A stretch of 25,484 bases of DNA from Streptomyces rubellomurinus (GTDB lineage: Bacteria > Actinomycetota > Actinomycetes > Streptomycetales > Streptomycetaceae), in the NCBI RefSeq assembly GCF_000961885.1, contig NZ_JZKH01000103.1, positions 1 to 25,484 of the forward strand. The letters are read 5' to 3'. The notes below the pieces were generated by a model. That model had not been told where the DNA came from. It made no database searches and saw nothing but the letters and a program-made list of their open reading frames with translations. The position numbers and the translations under genes were made by a program. This document shows, piece after piece, positions 6,935 to 16,110 of this stretch (its first letter is position 1; every line of letters starts with the position of its first letter).

Positions 6935-8062
6935 ATGCCACGCCGCTCCGCGACGATGCTCGCTGCCACCCTGCTGCTCATAGCGCTGCTCTGCGTCTCG
7001 GTGCTGATGAAGGTGCCGTACACGGAGATGAGTCCGGGCCCGACGTACAACACGCTCGGCGACCAGGGCGGGAAGCCGGTGATCACCATCACCGGGCACG
7101 ACTCGTACCCGACGACCGGGCACCTCAACATGACCACCGTCCAGGTGACCGGGGCCCGGTACGAGCCCAGCCTGGTGAACGCGGTGATCGGCTGGCTGCG
7201 CGACGACGTGCTGGTGGTGCCGCACGACAACGTCTACCCGAAGGGGCAGACGGACGCCGACGCCAAGAAGCAGAACGCCGAGGAGTTCGCCTCCTCCGAG
7301 GACAGCGCCCGCACCGCCGCGCTCAAGCAGCTGGGCGTCCCGGTCGGCAGTGAGCTGATCGTCAAGTCGGTCACCGCCGGCGCGCCCGCCGAGGGCCGGC
7401 TGCACGCGGGGGACCAGATCGTCGCCGTGGACGGCGCCGCGGTCACCTCGGTCGACCAGGTGGTCGCCGCCGTCACCAAGCACAAGCCGGGCGAGTCCGC
7501 GGTCTTCACCGTGGTGCCCCGGGTGAAGGACGCGGCGGGCGGCCCGGCCGCCGCCGCCCAGCCGGCCGCGCCCGGCGCCCGCACCGACGTCACCGTCCCG
7601 ACCGTGAAGGTCCGCGACCTGGACCCGAAGGCCCCGGCGGAGCGGGCCGACCTCGCGGCGGTCGGCATCGGCACCGGCATCCGGCACACCTACCCGTTCC
7701 AGATCGACATCGGCCTGCAGGACGTCGGCGGCCCGAGCGCCGGGCTGATGTTCTCGCTCGGCATCATCGACAAGCTCACCCCGGGCGGCGACATCACCGG
7801 CGGGAAGTTCGTCGCCGGCACCGGCACCATCGACGACGACGGGAAGGTCGGCCCGATCGGCGGGATAGCGATGAAGATCATCGCGGCCCGGGACGCCGGT
7901 GCCGAGTACTTCCTCACCCCGTCCTCGAACTGCGCCGAGGCGGCGAAGAACGTGCCGTCCGGGCTGACCCTGGTCAGGACGGACACGCTGGACGGCGCGC
8001 TGAAGTCGCTGGAGCAGATCCGCTCCGGGCAGGCCTCGGCGCTGCCGTCCTGCGCCAAGTAG
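6935..8062 (+). CDS. Lon-like PDZ-domain membrane serine protease (YlbL type)
   Basis: A 375-residue protein. An N-terminal helix (about 8-26) works as a signal anchor, placing the rest outside the membrane. The MSPGPTYNTLGD motif (~32-43) is typical of the family. A PDZ domain covers about 139-195 (GAPAEGRLHAGDQIVAVDG), followed by an Ala/Pro linker and a Lon-type protease domain. The catalytic Ser-Lys dyad is S268 in GGPSAG and K314 in GGIAMK, spaced 46 residues as in Lon-like enzymes. Bacillus YlbL degrades the division inhibitor YneA; the substrate here is not known. It is convergent with the PPA1309-family gene, with only 11 bp between stops and no clear terminator. Confidence 0.93.
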   Translation: MPRRSATMLAATLLLIALLCVSVLMKVPYTEMSPGPTYNTLGDQGGKPVITITGHDSYPTTGHLNMTTVQVTGARYEPSLVNAVIGWLRDDVLVVPHDNVYPKGQTDADAKKQNAEEFASSEDSARTAALKQLGVPVGSELIVKSVTAGAPAEGRLHAGDQIVAVDGAAVTSVDQVVAAVTKHKPGESAVFTVVPRVKDAAGGPAAAAQPAAPGARTDVTVPTVKVRDLDPKAPAERADLAAVGIGTGIRHTYPFQIDIGLQDVGGPSAGLMFSLGIIDKLTPGGDITGGKFVAGTGTIDDDGKVGPIGGIAMKIIAARDAGAEYFLTPSSNCAEAAKNVPSGLTLVRTDTLDGALKSLEQIRSGQASALPSCAK

Positions 8063-8073
8063 TCTCAGGCCCG

Positions 8074-8646
8074 CTAGGAGAAGGTCGCCAGCAGCGCTTC
8101 GGTCAGGCCGGGCACCAGGTCCGGCCCGGTCAGCACCTCGCGGGCGACGTCCTTGGAGCGCAGCCGCAGGGCGATCTCCTTCTTGCCGTCGCGCAGCACG
8201 GCGGCGGTGATCCGCACCTCCTCGCGCTGGGGGTGGTTGGCCACCCACTCGGCGAGCTGGGCGTCGCTGGCGCCGCGCGGGCGGGACTGCTCGGCGCCGG
8301 GGGGCAGCATCTGCCGCTCGACGACGAGGGCGCAGCCGGCCACCGCGTCGGGCCAGGCGATGGTGGCGAGGAACTTGTCGAGTTCCATGCCGGCCGGGAT
8401 CTCCTCCTGCTCGACGGGGGTGAGGCCGGCCGCGTCGTCGTCGGCGAGGCCGAGCTGCTTGGCGATGCGCGGGTCGGCCTTGCGCAGGGCGGCGCTGTCC
8501 ACCAGGGCGAACAGCCGGGCGGGGAGGTCCCAGCCGAGGGAGGCGGCGTACTCGTCGATCTCCAGCGCGGCCCGGGTGAGCGGGGAGGCGGCCGGGAGCT
8601 TGGAGACGTCGTCGGGGGAGTTGCTGAATGCAGACGCGTCGGACAT
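8074..8646 (-). CDS. PPA1309 family protein
   Basis: A 190-residue soluble protein of an actinobacterial family of unknown function. Recognisable features are ALEIDEYAASLGWDLPARLFALVDS near residues 27-51, WPDAVAGCALVVER and the C-terminal RSKDVAREVLTGPDLVPGLTEAL. It has no signal peptide or transmembrane segment. GAGGA lies seven bases upstream of the ATG at 8646. It is always found, as far as I recall, next to the Lon-like PDZ protease and the UPF0182 membrane protein, as here, which suggests a shared process. It is divergent from UPF0182 with a 165-bp gap. Confidence 0.88.
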   Translation of the reverse strand: MSDASAFSNSPDDVSKLPAASPLTRAALEIDEYAASLGWDLPARLFALVDSAALRKADPRIAKQLGLADDDAAGLTPVEQEEIPAGMELDKFLATIAWPDAVAGCALVVERQMLPPGAEQSRPRGASDAQLAEWVANHPQREEVRITAAVLRDGKKEIALRLRSKDVAREVLTGPDLVPGLTEALLATFS

Positions 8647-8811
8647 GCCCCAATCCTCACACGTCGGGCGGCCCGCGGGCGCCTCGTGGGGCGGGGCGGC
8701 GGCCGGGTGCGGGGTGTAGTAACCGTCTGCTAACGGTGGGAACTCGGCCAAAGCCTGGTTAAGTTGCTCTGAAGACCGACCGACTCCAGACGACACAGCT
8801 GAGGTGCCACC

Positions 8812-11800
8812 GTGGTATTCCAGATGCCGGAACGCTCAGGGCCGGGTTTCCGGCGCAGGGTAGGCCCGCCCTCCCGGCGGGCGCGGGTCGCCCTGCTGAC
8901 CCTGGGCGTGCTCGCGGTGCTGTTCCTGCTGTTCGTCATGTTCGCCGGGTTCTGGACGGACTGGCTGTGGTTCAGGTCGGTCCACTACTCGTCGGTGTTC
9001 ACCACGCAGCTGTGGACGAAGGTCGGCCTGTTCGCGGTGTTCGGCCTGCTGATGGCGGCCGTCGTCGGCTTCAACATCTGGCTGGCGCACCGGCTGCGGC
9101 CGCCGCTGTCGGCGATGTCGGTCGAGCAGCAGAGCCTGGACCGCTACCGGGCGGGGCTGGCGCCGTTCAAGCGCTGGGCGCTGATCGGGATCTCGCTGGT
9201 GATCGGGCTGGTGGCGGGCGCGGCCGCGTCCGGCCAGTGGCGGACCTGGCTGATGTGGGTGAACTCGACGTCCTTCGGTGAGAAGGACGCGCAGTTCGGC
9301 ATGGACGTCTCCTTCTACGCGTTCGACCTGCCGTTCTACGAGTTCGTGCTGGGCTTCGCGTTCAGCGCGGTGATCGTGTCGCTGCTGACGTCGACGATGG
9401 TGCACTACCTGTACGGGGGGCTGCGGCTGCAGGGCCCGGGCCGGCGGGCGAGTGCGGGAGCGCAGGGGCACCTGGCGGTGCTGCTGGGCGTGTTCGTGCT
9501 GCTGAAGGCGGCGGCGTACTGGCTGGACCGGTACGCGCTGGCGGTGAAGACCGGTTCGTACAAGGGTGTCTCGGGCTGGACGGGCCTGCGCTACGTGGAC
9601 GCGAACGCGTTCCTGCCGGCGAAGACGATCCTGTTCTTCGTGGCGGTCATCTGCGCGGTGCTGTTCTTCCTGACGCCGGTGCGCCGCACCTGGGCGCCGG
9701 CGCTGATCGGGCTGGGCCTGATGGTGCTGTCGGCGGTGCTGATCGGCGGGCTGTACCCGGCGATCGTGCAGCAGTTCCAGGTCAAGCCGAACGAGCAGGC
9801 CAAGGAGACGCCGTACATCCAGAAGAACATCGACGCGACGCGGCAGGCGTACGGGATCGCGGACGCGCAGACCACCTCGTACACCCCGCAGGGGTCGACG
9901 ACGGCGGACGCGCTGAAGCCGGACGCGCAGACGGTCGCGGACGTGCGGCTGGTGGACCCGAACGTGGTGTCGCCGGTGTTCCAGTCGCTGGAGCAGCAGC
10001 GCAACTACTACGCCTTCCCGAGCACGCTGGACGTGGACCGGTACGGCAGCGGCGCGGGCAAGCAGGACGCGGTGATCGGCCTGCGCGAGCTGGACCTGAA
10101 CGGGGTGCAGCGCAACTGGATCAACGACCACTTCAAGTACACCCACGGCTACGGCGCGGTGGTCGCCAAGGGCAACCAGGTCGACACGACGGGCCAGCCG
10201 GTGTTCACCGAGTCGGGCCTGCCGGCGACGGGCACGCTGGGGGACTACGAGCAGCGGATCTACTACGGCGAGAAGACGACGTCGTACTCGATCGTCGGCG
10301 GCTCGAACAAGGAGATCGACTACACCGACGTCAAGACCGGTGTGAACGTCGAGACGACGTACGAGGGCGCGAGCGGCGTCTCGCTGGACAACCCGATCAC
10401 GCGGGCCGCGTACGCGGTGCGCTTCGCGGAGCCGCAGATCCTGTACGCGGGGGCGATCACCGACGGCGCCAAGGTGATCTACAACCGGACGCCGAAGGAG
10501 CGGGTGGAGAAGGTCGCGCCGTGGCTGTCGATCGACGCCGACCCGTACCCGGTCGTGATGGACAAGCACGTGGTGTGGGTGGTGGACGGCTACACCACCT
10601 CGGACGGCTTCCCGTTCTCGTCGAAGACGACGCTGGGCACCGCGACGAAGGACTCGCTGACGAACCAGCGCGGTGAGCTGCTGGCCGTCGCCAACCAGGT
10701 CAACTACATCCGCAACTCGGTCAAGGCCACGGTGGACGCGTACACCGGCGAGGTGAAGCTCTACCAGTGGGACGAGAAGGACCCGGTGCTGAAGACCTGG
10801 ATGAAGGCCTTCCCGGGCACGGTCGAGCCGAAGGCGGACATCCCGCAGTCGCTGCTGCCGCACCTGCGCTACCCGCAGGACATGTTCAAGGTGCAGCGCG
10901 ACCTGCTCGGCCAGTACCACGTGACGGACTCCAACTCGTTCTTCAACGGCAGTGACATCTGGCAGGTCCCGGTGGACCCGACCAGCGACACCAAGCAGGT
11001 CCAGCCGCCGTACTACGTGACGGTGCGGATGCCGGACGCCGCGAACGCGAGCTTCTCGCTGACGAGTTCGTTCGTGCCCAACGACCGGCCGAACCTGGCG
11101 GCGTTCATGGCGGTGAACGCGGACCCGGGGGACGACTACGGGAAGATCCGGGTGCTGAAGATGACCGGCGAGTCCGGTGCCCCCGGCCCGGGTCTGGTGC
11201 AGTCGAAGTTCAACTCCCGCAAGGAGGTGGCGAACCAGATCTACGCGCTGAAGAACGGCGACACGGTGCTGGAGTACGGGAACCTGCTGACGCTGCCGGT
11301 CGGCGGCGGGCTGCTGAACGTCGAGCCGGTGTACGTGCGCGGGCGCGGCGCCAAGTACCCGACGATGCAGAAGGTCCTGGCGGTGTACGGGGACGACAAC
11401 GTGGCGTTCGAGAACACCCTCGAGGACGCGTTGAAGAAGCTGTTCGGCGACGGGACGCCGCCGGTGACGCCGGTCGCGCCGTCGACCTCGTCCACGCAGG
11501 GCGGCACGCCGACCGCGCCGGGGACCCCGACCAGCCCGACGGCCCCGGCGACGCCGGCGCCGACCGGATCGGCGACGCCGGCGCCCACCGCGCCGGCCAC
11601 CCCGGCGCCGGGCGGGACGATCTCGCCGGAGCTGCAGAAGGCGCTCGGTGACGCGGAGAAGGCGTACAACGACAGCCAGACGGCGTTCAAGAACGGCGAC
11701 TGGGCGGCGTACGGCACCGCGCAGAAGGCGCTCGGGGACGCGCTGAAGGCCGCCGAGGCGGCCCGTGGCGGCGCCCCGGCGCCGACTCCGGGGGGCACCA

Positions 11801-11859
11801 CGGCGCCCCCGCCGCCGGCCGCCCCGGCGGCGGGGGGATCGGCGAGCCCCCGGCCGTAG
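8812..11859 (+). CDS. UPF0182 family large membrane protein
   Basis: A 1015-residue protein. Seven predicted transmembrane segments lie in the first third (about 27-48, 69-90, 121-142, 175-198, 220-242, 273-288, 296-320), followed by a large extracytoplasmic region ([43 protein letters not shown]). Residues ~880-940 are a Pro/Thr/Ala-rich linker with a repeated GCGACGCCGGCGCC DNA unit, then a Gln/Ala/Lys helical tail (~941-982) and a Pro/Gly end. GTG 8812 is chosen because GAGG lies seven bases upstream and the FQMP N-terminus matches Streptomyces relatives; an ATG at 8824 is the alternative. Function unknown; the conserved neighbourhood suggests cell-envelope quality control. Confidence 0.93.
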   Translation: MVFQMPERSGPGFRRRVGPPSRRARVALLTLGVLAVLFLLFVMFAGFWTDWLWFRSVHYSSVFTTQLWTKVGLFAVFGLLMAAVVGFNIWLAHRLRPPLSAMSVEQQSLDRYRAGLAPFKRWALIGISLVIGLVAGAAASGQWRTWLMWVNSTSFGEKDAQFGMDVSFYAFDLPFYEFVLGFAFSAVIVSLLTSTMVHYLYGGLRLQGPGRRASAGAQGHLAVLLGVFVLLKAAAYWLDRYALAVKTGSYKGVSGWTGLRYVDANAFLPAKTILFFVAVICAVLFFLTPVRRTWAPALIGLGLMVLSAVLIGGLYPAIVQQFQVKPNEQAKETPYIQKNIDATRQAYGIADAQTTSYTPQGSTTADALKPDAQTVADVRLVDPNVVSPVFQSLEQQRNYYAFPSTLDVDRYGSGAGKQDAVIGLRELDLNGVQRNWINDHFKYTHGYGAVVAKGNQVDTTGQPVFTESGLPATGTLGDYEQRIYYGEKTTSYSIVGGSNKEIDYTDVKTGVNVETTYEGASGVSLDNPITRAAYAVRFAEPQILYAGAITDGAKVIYNRTPKERVEKVAPWLSIDADPYPVVMDKHVVWVVDGYTTSDGFPFSSKTTLGTATKDSLTNQRGELLAVANQVNYIRNSVKATVDAYTGEVKLYQWDEKDPVLKTWMKAFPGTVEPKADIPQSLLPHLRYPQDMFKVQRDLLGQYHVTDSNSFFNGSDIWQVPVDPTSDTKQVQPPYYVTVRMPDAANASFSLTSSFVPNDRPNLAAFMAVNADPGDDYGKIRVLKMTGESGAPGPGLVQSKFNSRKEVANQIYALKNGDTVLEYGNLLTLPVGGGLLNVEPVYVRGRGAKYPTMQKVLAVYGDDNVAFENTLEDALKKLFGDGTPPVTPVAPSTSSTQGGTPTAPGTPTSPTAPATPAPTGSATPAPTAPATPAPGGTISPELQKALGDAEKAYNDSQTAFKNGDWAAYGTAQKALGDALKAAEAARGGAPAPTPGGTTAPPPPAAPAAGGSASPRP

Positions 11860-11906
11860 GCCTCCCAGCTGCGGAAACCGTTTTCCGTTCCACCCCGCGA
11901 CCGTGC

Positions 11907-11912
11907 TATGGT
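11907..11912 (+). promoter_or_regulatory. -10 element for tRNA-fMet
   Basis: TATGGT ends 11 bases before the first tRNA base. A palindrome CGGAAA-ccgt-TTTCCG (11872-11887) overlaps where the -35 element would lie. The -35 match itself is poor. Confidence 0.45.
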
Positions 11913-11923
11913 TTAACCACCGA

Positions 11924-11997
11924 CGCGGGGTGGAGCAGCTCGGTAGCTCGCTGGGCTCATAACCCAGAGGTCGCAGGTTCAAATCCTGTCCCCGCTA
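11924..11997 (+). tRNA. tRNA-fMet (initiator, anticodon CAU)
   Basis: A 74-nt cloverleaf with anticodon CAT at 11958-11960. Initiator hallmarks are visible: position 1 (C) faces T72 with no Watson-Crick pair, the anticodon stem has three consecutive G:C pairs (GGG 11953-11955 with CCC 11963-11965), and the D stem has A11:T24. The T loop is TTCAAAT. The discriminator base is A and CCA is not encoded. It is followed within 12 bases by a strong terminator, so it is a single-gene unit. Confidence 0.97.
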
Positions 11998-12008
11998 CTC
12001 AGTAGCCG

Positions 12009-12040
12009 GAAGGCCCGGAGGATTCGTCCTCCGGGCCTTC
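12009..12040 (+). terminator. tRNA-fMet terminator with TTCG tetraloop
   Basis: A perfect 14-bp stem (12009-12022 with 12027-12040) closed by a TTCG tetraloop, immediately downstream of the tRNA. Textbook intrinsic-terminator geometry apart from a weak T-tract. Confidence 0.9.
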
Positions 12041-12062
12041 TGCGTTCCCGCCGCGGGATTCT

Positions 12063-12114
12063 CCCCCGCAAGCGGGGGGAACCGCTCCGGTACTATCGAC
12101 CGTCGCCAAGGAGG
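12063..12114 (+). promoter_or_regulatory. Candidate promoter and leader start for Sel1 gene
   Basis: A small palindrome CCCCCGC-aa-GCGGGGG (12063-12078) abuts GGAACC (12078-12083). CGTC follows 17 bp later (12101-12104), resembling an ECF-sigma promoter. Alternatively TACTAT (12091-12096) is a vegetative -10 element. AAGGAGG, a perfect anti-16S match, lies at 12108-12114. The two promoter readings predict different transcription starts; I cannot decide. Confidence 0.4.
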
Positions 12115-12120
12115 ACGGCA

Positions 12121-12237
12121 GTGGGGTTTGTGGGGTCGGTGTGTCGGGAAATCGACAAAGCGCCGAAGCAATTTCGTCGGCTTCGGGTCGGCCCCGCCCG
12201 AATTCGGCCGGGGCAGGTGTACGCGGGTTGCGGGTGA
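12121..12237 (+). CDS. Possible 38-aa leader peptide/short ORF
   Basis: A GTG six bases after a perfect AAGGAGG opens a 38-codon frame (MGFVGSVCRE... ending YAGCG) rich in Arg/Lys in its centre. No family is recognised. A near-perfect 24-base palindrome (12191-12214) lies inside it. Its TGA overlaps the ATG of a 13-codon ORF (12237-12278, two Trp codons at positions 4 and 7). It may be a regulatory leader for the Sel1-repeat gene at 12370 or a real small protein. Support is the ribosome-binding site only. Confidence 0.35.
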   Translation: MGFVGSVCREIDKAPKQFRRLRVGPARIRPGQVYAGCG

Positions 12238-12369
12238 TGCGACGATGGGACACATGGGGGACGGTGCACGGCTGCTGACCGGTCGTCCGGTCCGGCGCCT
12301 CCCCTGGGAGTCCCCCCGGCGACGGGCCGGGGCGCGGTGCCGCGTCACTCTGGGGGAGCGGGAGTCGGC

Positions 12370-14361
12370 ATGAGGCTGATCGGCAAGTACGGCCCGGGCG
12401 CCAAGCCGGCGGCCGCCGTCGAGGCGGACACCGACGCCTGGGCGGAGAGCACCGAGAGCCCCGAGAGCCGCCCCGGTGCCCTGCCCGCCCAGCGCACCAG
12501 CGGACTCTCCGAGCGCCCGCCGGCCGGCGGGTCCGGGCCGGACAGCCTGGTGCACGTGCCGACCCGTCAGTTCGCCGCCGAGGTCGGCAGCTACGGCCCG
12601 CAGGGCGGCGCCCTCGCCGCGGAAGGCCCGGCCGGCGCCGCGCTCGACCCGGCCGGCCTGGACCCGACCAGCTTCGAGACCGCGCTCGCCGCCCGCGAGT
12701 CCGCCGCGCTGGAGGCCCGGCACCGGCAGGCCGCGGACGGCGGCGACCCGGACGCCGCCTGCCGGCTCGGCACCCTGCTGCTGCGCCGCGGCGAGCTGGA
12801 GGACGCCGAGGCCTACCTGCGCCGCGCCGCGGCCGCCGGGCTGCGCGCCGCCGCCAACAACCTCGGCGTGCTGCTGCACCAGCAGGGCCACCGCGCCGAG
12901 GCCGGCCAGTGGTGGCGCCAGGCCGCCGTCGCCGGCAGCGCCCCGGCCGCGCACGCGCTCGGCCTGCAGCTGCGCGACCAGGGCGAGGAGGAGGCCGCCG
13001 AGTACTGGCTGCACTTCGCCGCCGACCACGGCCACCCGCTCGGCGCCTACGCGCTGGGCGACCTGATGGAGCACCGGCGCGACGTGCGGGCCGAGCGCTG
13101 GTTCAAGGTCTCCGCCGACGCCGGGCACCGCGAGGCCGCCTACCGGCTGGCCCGGATGCGCGAGGCCGCCGGCGACAAGGACACCGCCGAGGCCTGGTAC
13201 CGCACCGCCGCCGCCCGCAGCCACGCCCGCGCCGCGCTGCGCCTGGGCGTGCTGCTGGAGGAGCGCTCCGGCGGCGAGCAGGCGCTGCTGGACGAGGCCG
13301 CCCGCTGGTACCGGCAGTCCGCGCAGAACGGCGAGGCGCGGGCCGCCTGCGCGCTCGGCTTCCTGCTGCGCGACTCCGGGGACCTCACGGCCGCCGCCGA
13401 GTGGTGGCAGGAGGCCGCCGAGGCCGGCGACGGCAACGCCGCCAACGCGCTCGGCGCCCTGCACGCCGGGCGCGGCGCCGCCCGGGAGGCCGAGCACTGG
13501 TACCGCACCGCGCTGGACGCCGGAGACCAGAACGGCGCCTTCAACCTCGGGCTGCTGTGCGCCGGCGCCGGCCGCGAGCAGCAGGCCGAGCAGTGGTACC
13601 GCCGGGCCGCGTACGCCGGGCACCGGGAGGCCTGCAACGCGCTGGCCGTCGTGCTGCTGCAGCGCGGCGACGAGTCCGGCGCCGAGCCGTGGTTCTCCAA
13701 GGCCGCCGAGGCGGGCAGCGTCGACGGCGCGTTCAACCTCGGCGTGCTGCACGCCGGGCGCGGCGAGCAGCGGCAGGCCCAGGAGTGGTACGCGCGGGCG
13801 GCCGCGGAGGGGCACGGCGAGGCGGCGCTGCAGCTGGCCGTCGTCCAGGAGCAGCGCGGCAACCTGGCGGGCGCGCTGGAGCGCTACCGGCAGGCGGCGG
13901 CGGGTGGGTCGGCGGAGGGGGCGTTCCGGCTGGCCTCGGTGCTGGACCGGCGCGGGGACGCGGACGCCGAGGCGGAGCACTGGTACGCGGTGGCGGCGGA
14001 CGCCGGGCACCGGCGGGCGCAGGTGCGGATGGGCGTGCGGGCGGCCGAGCGGGGGGCGCTGGAGATCGCCGAGAGCTGGTACCGGCGGGCGGCGGAGGCG
14101 GGCAGTCGCAGTGCGGCGTTCAACCTGGGGCTGCTGCTGGCGCGGCAGGACAGTGAGGCGGAGGCGATGCTCTGGTACACCCGGGCCGCCGACGCGGGGC
14201 ACGGGCGGGCGGCGCTGCGTCTGGCGCTGCTGGCGCTGCGCCGGGGCGAGCCGGTGCAGGCGGAGAACTGGTGCCGGCGGGCGATCGACTACGGGCCGGC
14301 CGAGGTGGCGGAGCGGGCCGGGCGGCTGCTCGGCGCGCTGCACGCGGAGTTGAGCGCCTGA
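12370..14361 (+). CDS. Sel1/TPR repeat protein
   Basis: A 663-residue protein. After a ~110-residue, probably disordered N-terminus it is almost entirely ~36-residue helical repeats of Sel1/TPR type, with recurrent A-E-W/H-W-Y-R-x-A-A-x-A-G-H/D blocks and AAFNLGLLL/ACALGFLL second helices, about 15 copies up to ~650. Such solenoids are scaffolds for protein interactions; there is no catalytic motif, signal peptide or membrane segment. ATG 12370 is chosen because GGGAG lies five bases upstream; the open frame extends to 12337. Codon use changes within the gene: C-ending Ala/Gly codons dominate until about 13,770, G-ending codons after that. Partner unknown. Confidence 0.9.
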   Translation: MRLIGKYGPGAKPAAAVEADTDAWAESTESPESRPGALPAQRTSGLSERPPAGGSGPDSLVHVPTRQFAAEVGSYGPQGGALAAEGPAGAALDPAGLDPTSFETALAARESAALEARHRQAADGGDPDAACRLGTLLLRRGELEDAEAYLRRAAAAGLRAAANNLGVLLHQQGHRAEAGQWWRQAAVAGSAPAAHALGLQLRDQGEEEAAEYWLHFAADHGHPLGAYALGDLMEHRRDVRAERWFKVSADAGHREAAYRLARMREAAGDKDTAEAWYRTAAARSHARAALRLGVLLEERSGGEQALLDEAARWYRQSAQNGEARAACALGFLLRDSGDLTAAAEWWQEAAEAGDGNAANALGALHAGRGAAREAEHWYRTALDAGDQNGAFNLGLLCAGAGREQQAEQWYRRAAYAGHREACNALAVVLLQRGDESGAEPWFSKAAEAGSVDGAFNLGVLHAGRGEQRQAQEWYARAAAEGHGEAALQLAVVQEQRGNLAGALERYRQAAAGGSAEGAFRLASVLDRRGDADAEAEHWYAVAADAGHRRAQVRMGVRAAERGALEIAESWYRRAAEAGSRSAAFNLGLLLARQDSEAEAMLWYTRAADAGHGRAALRLALLALRRGEPVQAENWCRRAIDYGPAEVAERAGRLLGALHAELSA

Positions 14362-14469
14362 TTTCCCTGCCGGGGGCGGCAGTTGGGGTGCGGGCCGGGC
14401 CGGTGCGGCGGTGGTCGCGGTGGTGGTTCCCGGGACAGGACGGGTCATGCCAGGGGATTGGTATCGGTG

Positions 14470-14497
14470 TTGACTTGGACAATGTCTAAGTTAGGAT
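14470..14497 (+). promoter_or_regulatory. Catalase promoter with Fur-family (CatR/PerR-like) operator
   Basis: TTGACT (14470-14475) and TAGGAT (14492-14497) with a 16-bp spacer form a near-consensus promoter. A 19-bp inverted repeat, ACTTGGACAATGTCTAAGT (14473-14491), with one mismatch between 9-base arms, fills the spacer and overlaps the -35 element, as expected for repression. Streptomyces catA is controlled by the Fur-family peroxide sensor CatR; assigning this site to CatR is inference. Confidence 0.75.
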
Positions 14498-14536
14498 CGT
14501 GTCAGCACGACGACCGGATGACGCGGAGGCACCCCC

Positions 14537-16012
14537 ATGACCACCCAGGACGAGCTGCGCCCGACCCTCACCACGGAGGCGGGGGCCCCCGTCGCCGACA
14601 ACCAGAACACCGAGACGGCGGGCGTCGGCGGCCCGGCCCTCGTCCAGGACCAGCTGCTGTTCGAGAAGCTCGCGCACTTCAACCGGGAGCGGATCCCGGA
14701 GCGCGTGGTGCACGCCCGCGGCGCCGGCGCGTACGGCACCTTCACGGTGACCGCCGACGTGACGCCCTGGACCCGGGCGGCGTTCCTCGCCGAGGCCGGC
14801 CGGCAGACCGAGGTGTTCCTGCGCTTCTCCACGGTGGCCGGCAACCTCGGCTCGGCCGACGCGGTGCGCGACCCGCGCGGTTTCGCGGTGAAGTTCTACA
14901 CCGAGGAGGGCAACTACGACCTCGTCGGCAACAACACCCCGGTGTTCTTCATCAAGGACGCCGTGAAGTTCCCCGACTTCATCCACACCCAGAAGCGGGA
15001 CCCGTACACCGGCTCGCAGGAGGCCGACAACGTCTGGGACTTCTGGGGCCTGTCGCCCGAGGCCACCCACCAGGTGACCTGGCTGTTCGGCGACCGCGGC
15101 ATCCCGGCCTCCTACCGGCACATGAACGGCTACGGCTCGCACACCTACCAGTGGCAGAACGAGGCCGGCGAGCACTTCTGGGTCAAGTACCACTTCAAGA
15201 CCGACCAGGGCGTCCGCAACCTCACCCAGGCCGAGGCCAACGCCCTCGCCGGCGAGGACCCGGACAGCCACCAGCGGGACCTGCGCGAGGCCATCGAGCG
15301 CGGCGACTTCCCCAGCTGGACGGTGCAGGTGCAGATCATGCCCGCGGCCGACGCCGCCGCCTACCGGTTCAACCCCTTCGACCTCACCAAGGTCTGGCCG
15401 CACGCCGACTACCCGCCGATCGAGATCGGCCGGCTGGAGCTGAACCGCAACCCCGACAACGTCTTCGCCGAGGTCGAGCAGTCGGTGTTCTCCCCGGCGC
15501 ACTTCGTGCCCGGCATCGGCCCGTCCCCCGACAAGATGCTCCAGGGCCGGCTGTTCGCCTACGCCGACGCCCACCGCTACCGGGTCGGCATCAACGCCGA
15601 CCACCTGCCGGTCAACCGCCCGCACGCCACCGAGGCCCGCACCAACGGCCGCGACGGGTACCTGTACGACGGGCGGCACGGGCGGCAGAAGAACTACGAG
15701 CCGAACAGCTTCGGCGGCCCGGTCCAGACCGGCCGCCCGCTGTGGGCCGCGACCGCCGTCGACGGCCACACCGGCACCCACGCGGCGCCCGCCCACGCCG
15801 AGGACGACGACTTCGGGCAGGCCGGCGCCCTGTACCGGCTGTACTCCGAGGAGGAGAAGCAGCGGCTGATCGCCAACCTGGCGGGCTTCATCGCCAAGGT
15901 CTCGGCCGAGCGCGAGGACATCGTGGCGCGGGCGATCGACAACTTCCGCAAGGCCGACGCCGATTACGGGCAGCGGCTGGAGGCGGCGGTCCGGGAGCTG
16001 CGCAAGCGGTAA
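14537..16012 (+). CDS. katA: Monofunctional heme catalase
   Basis: A 491-residue small-subunit heme catalase that dismutates H2O2 in the cytoplasm. Catalytic residues are visible: distal His59 in ERVVHARG, distal Asn in VGNNTPVFF (133-134), and proximal heme ligand Tyr343 in [12 protein letters not shown] with Arg339. The heme-facing [12 protein letters not shown] (98-109) is also present. GGAGG lies seven bases before the ATG at 14537. The promoter carries a Fur-type operator, so peroxide induction is likely, but no fur/catR gene is next to it in the window, unlike S. coelicolor catR-catA. It ends at a bidirectional terminator. Confidence 0.97.
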   Translation: MTTQDELRPTLTTEAGAPVADNQNTETAGVGGPALVQDQLLFEKLAHFNRERIPERVVHARGAGAYGTFTVTADVTPWTRAAFLAEAGRQTEVFLRFSTVAGNLGSADAVRDPRGFAVKFYTEEGNYDLVGNNTPVFFIKDAVKFPDFIHTQKRDPYTGSQEADNVWDFWGLSPEATHQVTWLFGDRGIPASYRHMNGYGSHTYQWQNEAGEHFWVKYHFKTDQGVRNLTQAEANALAGEDPDSHQRDLREAIERGDFPSWTVQVQIMPAADAAAYRFNPFDLTKVWPHADYPPIEIGRLELNRNPDNVFAEVEQSVFSPAHFVPGIGPSPDKMLQGRLFAYADAHRYRVGINADHLPVNRPHATEARTNGRDGYLYDGRHGRQKNYEPNSFGGPVQTGRPLWAATAVDGHTGTHAAPAHAEDDDFGQAGALYRLYSEEEKQRLIANLAGFIAKVSAEREDIVARAIDNFRKADADYGQRLEAAVRELRKR

Positions 16013-16031
16013 CGGCCGGACCGGGAAGGCC

Positions 16032-16071
16032 GCGGGCCCCTTGACCAGCTCCCACTGGTCAAGGGGCCCGC
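16032..16071. terminator. Bidirectional terminator, catalase/hisN
   Basis: A perfect 17-bp stem (16032-16048 with 16055-16071) and 6-nt loop between the convergent catalase and hisN stop codons. Confidence 0.9.
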
Positions 16072-16110
16072 ACTGCTGCTCGCCCGCTCGCCTCCGAGCC
16101 GGAGCGGCGC

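Noticed and set aside
8836..11982. 1048-residue minus-strand ORF beginning NLRPLGYEPS
   Set aside because: Its start is the antisense of the tRNA-fMet gene, a well-known source of spurious proteins, and the rest is antisense to UPF0182 with Arg/Leu/His-rich nonsense composition.
12042..12369. A whiB7/wblC-type gene with uORF leader
   Set aside because: The short ORF and hairpin suggested it, but no Wbl cysteine motif or GVWGG follows; the next gene is the Sel1-repeat protein.
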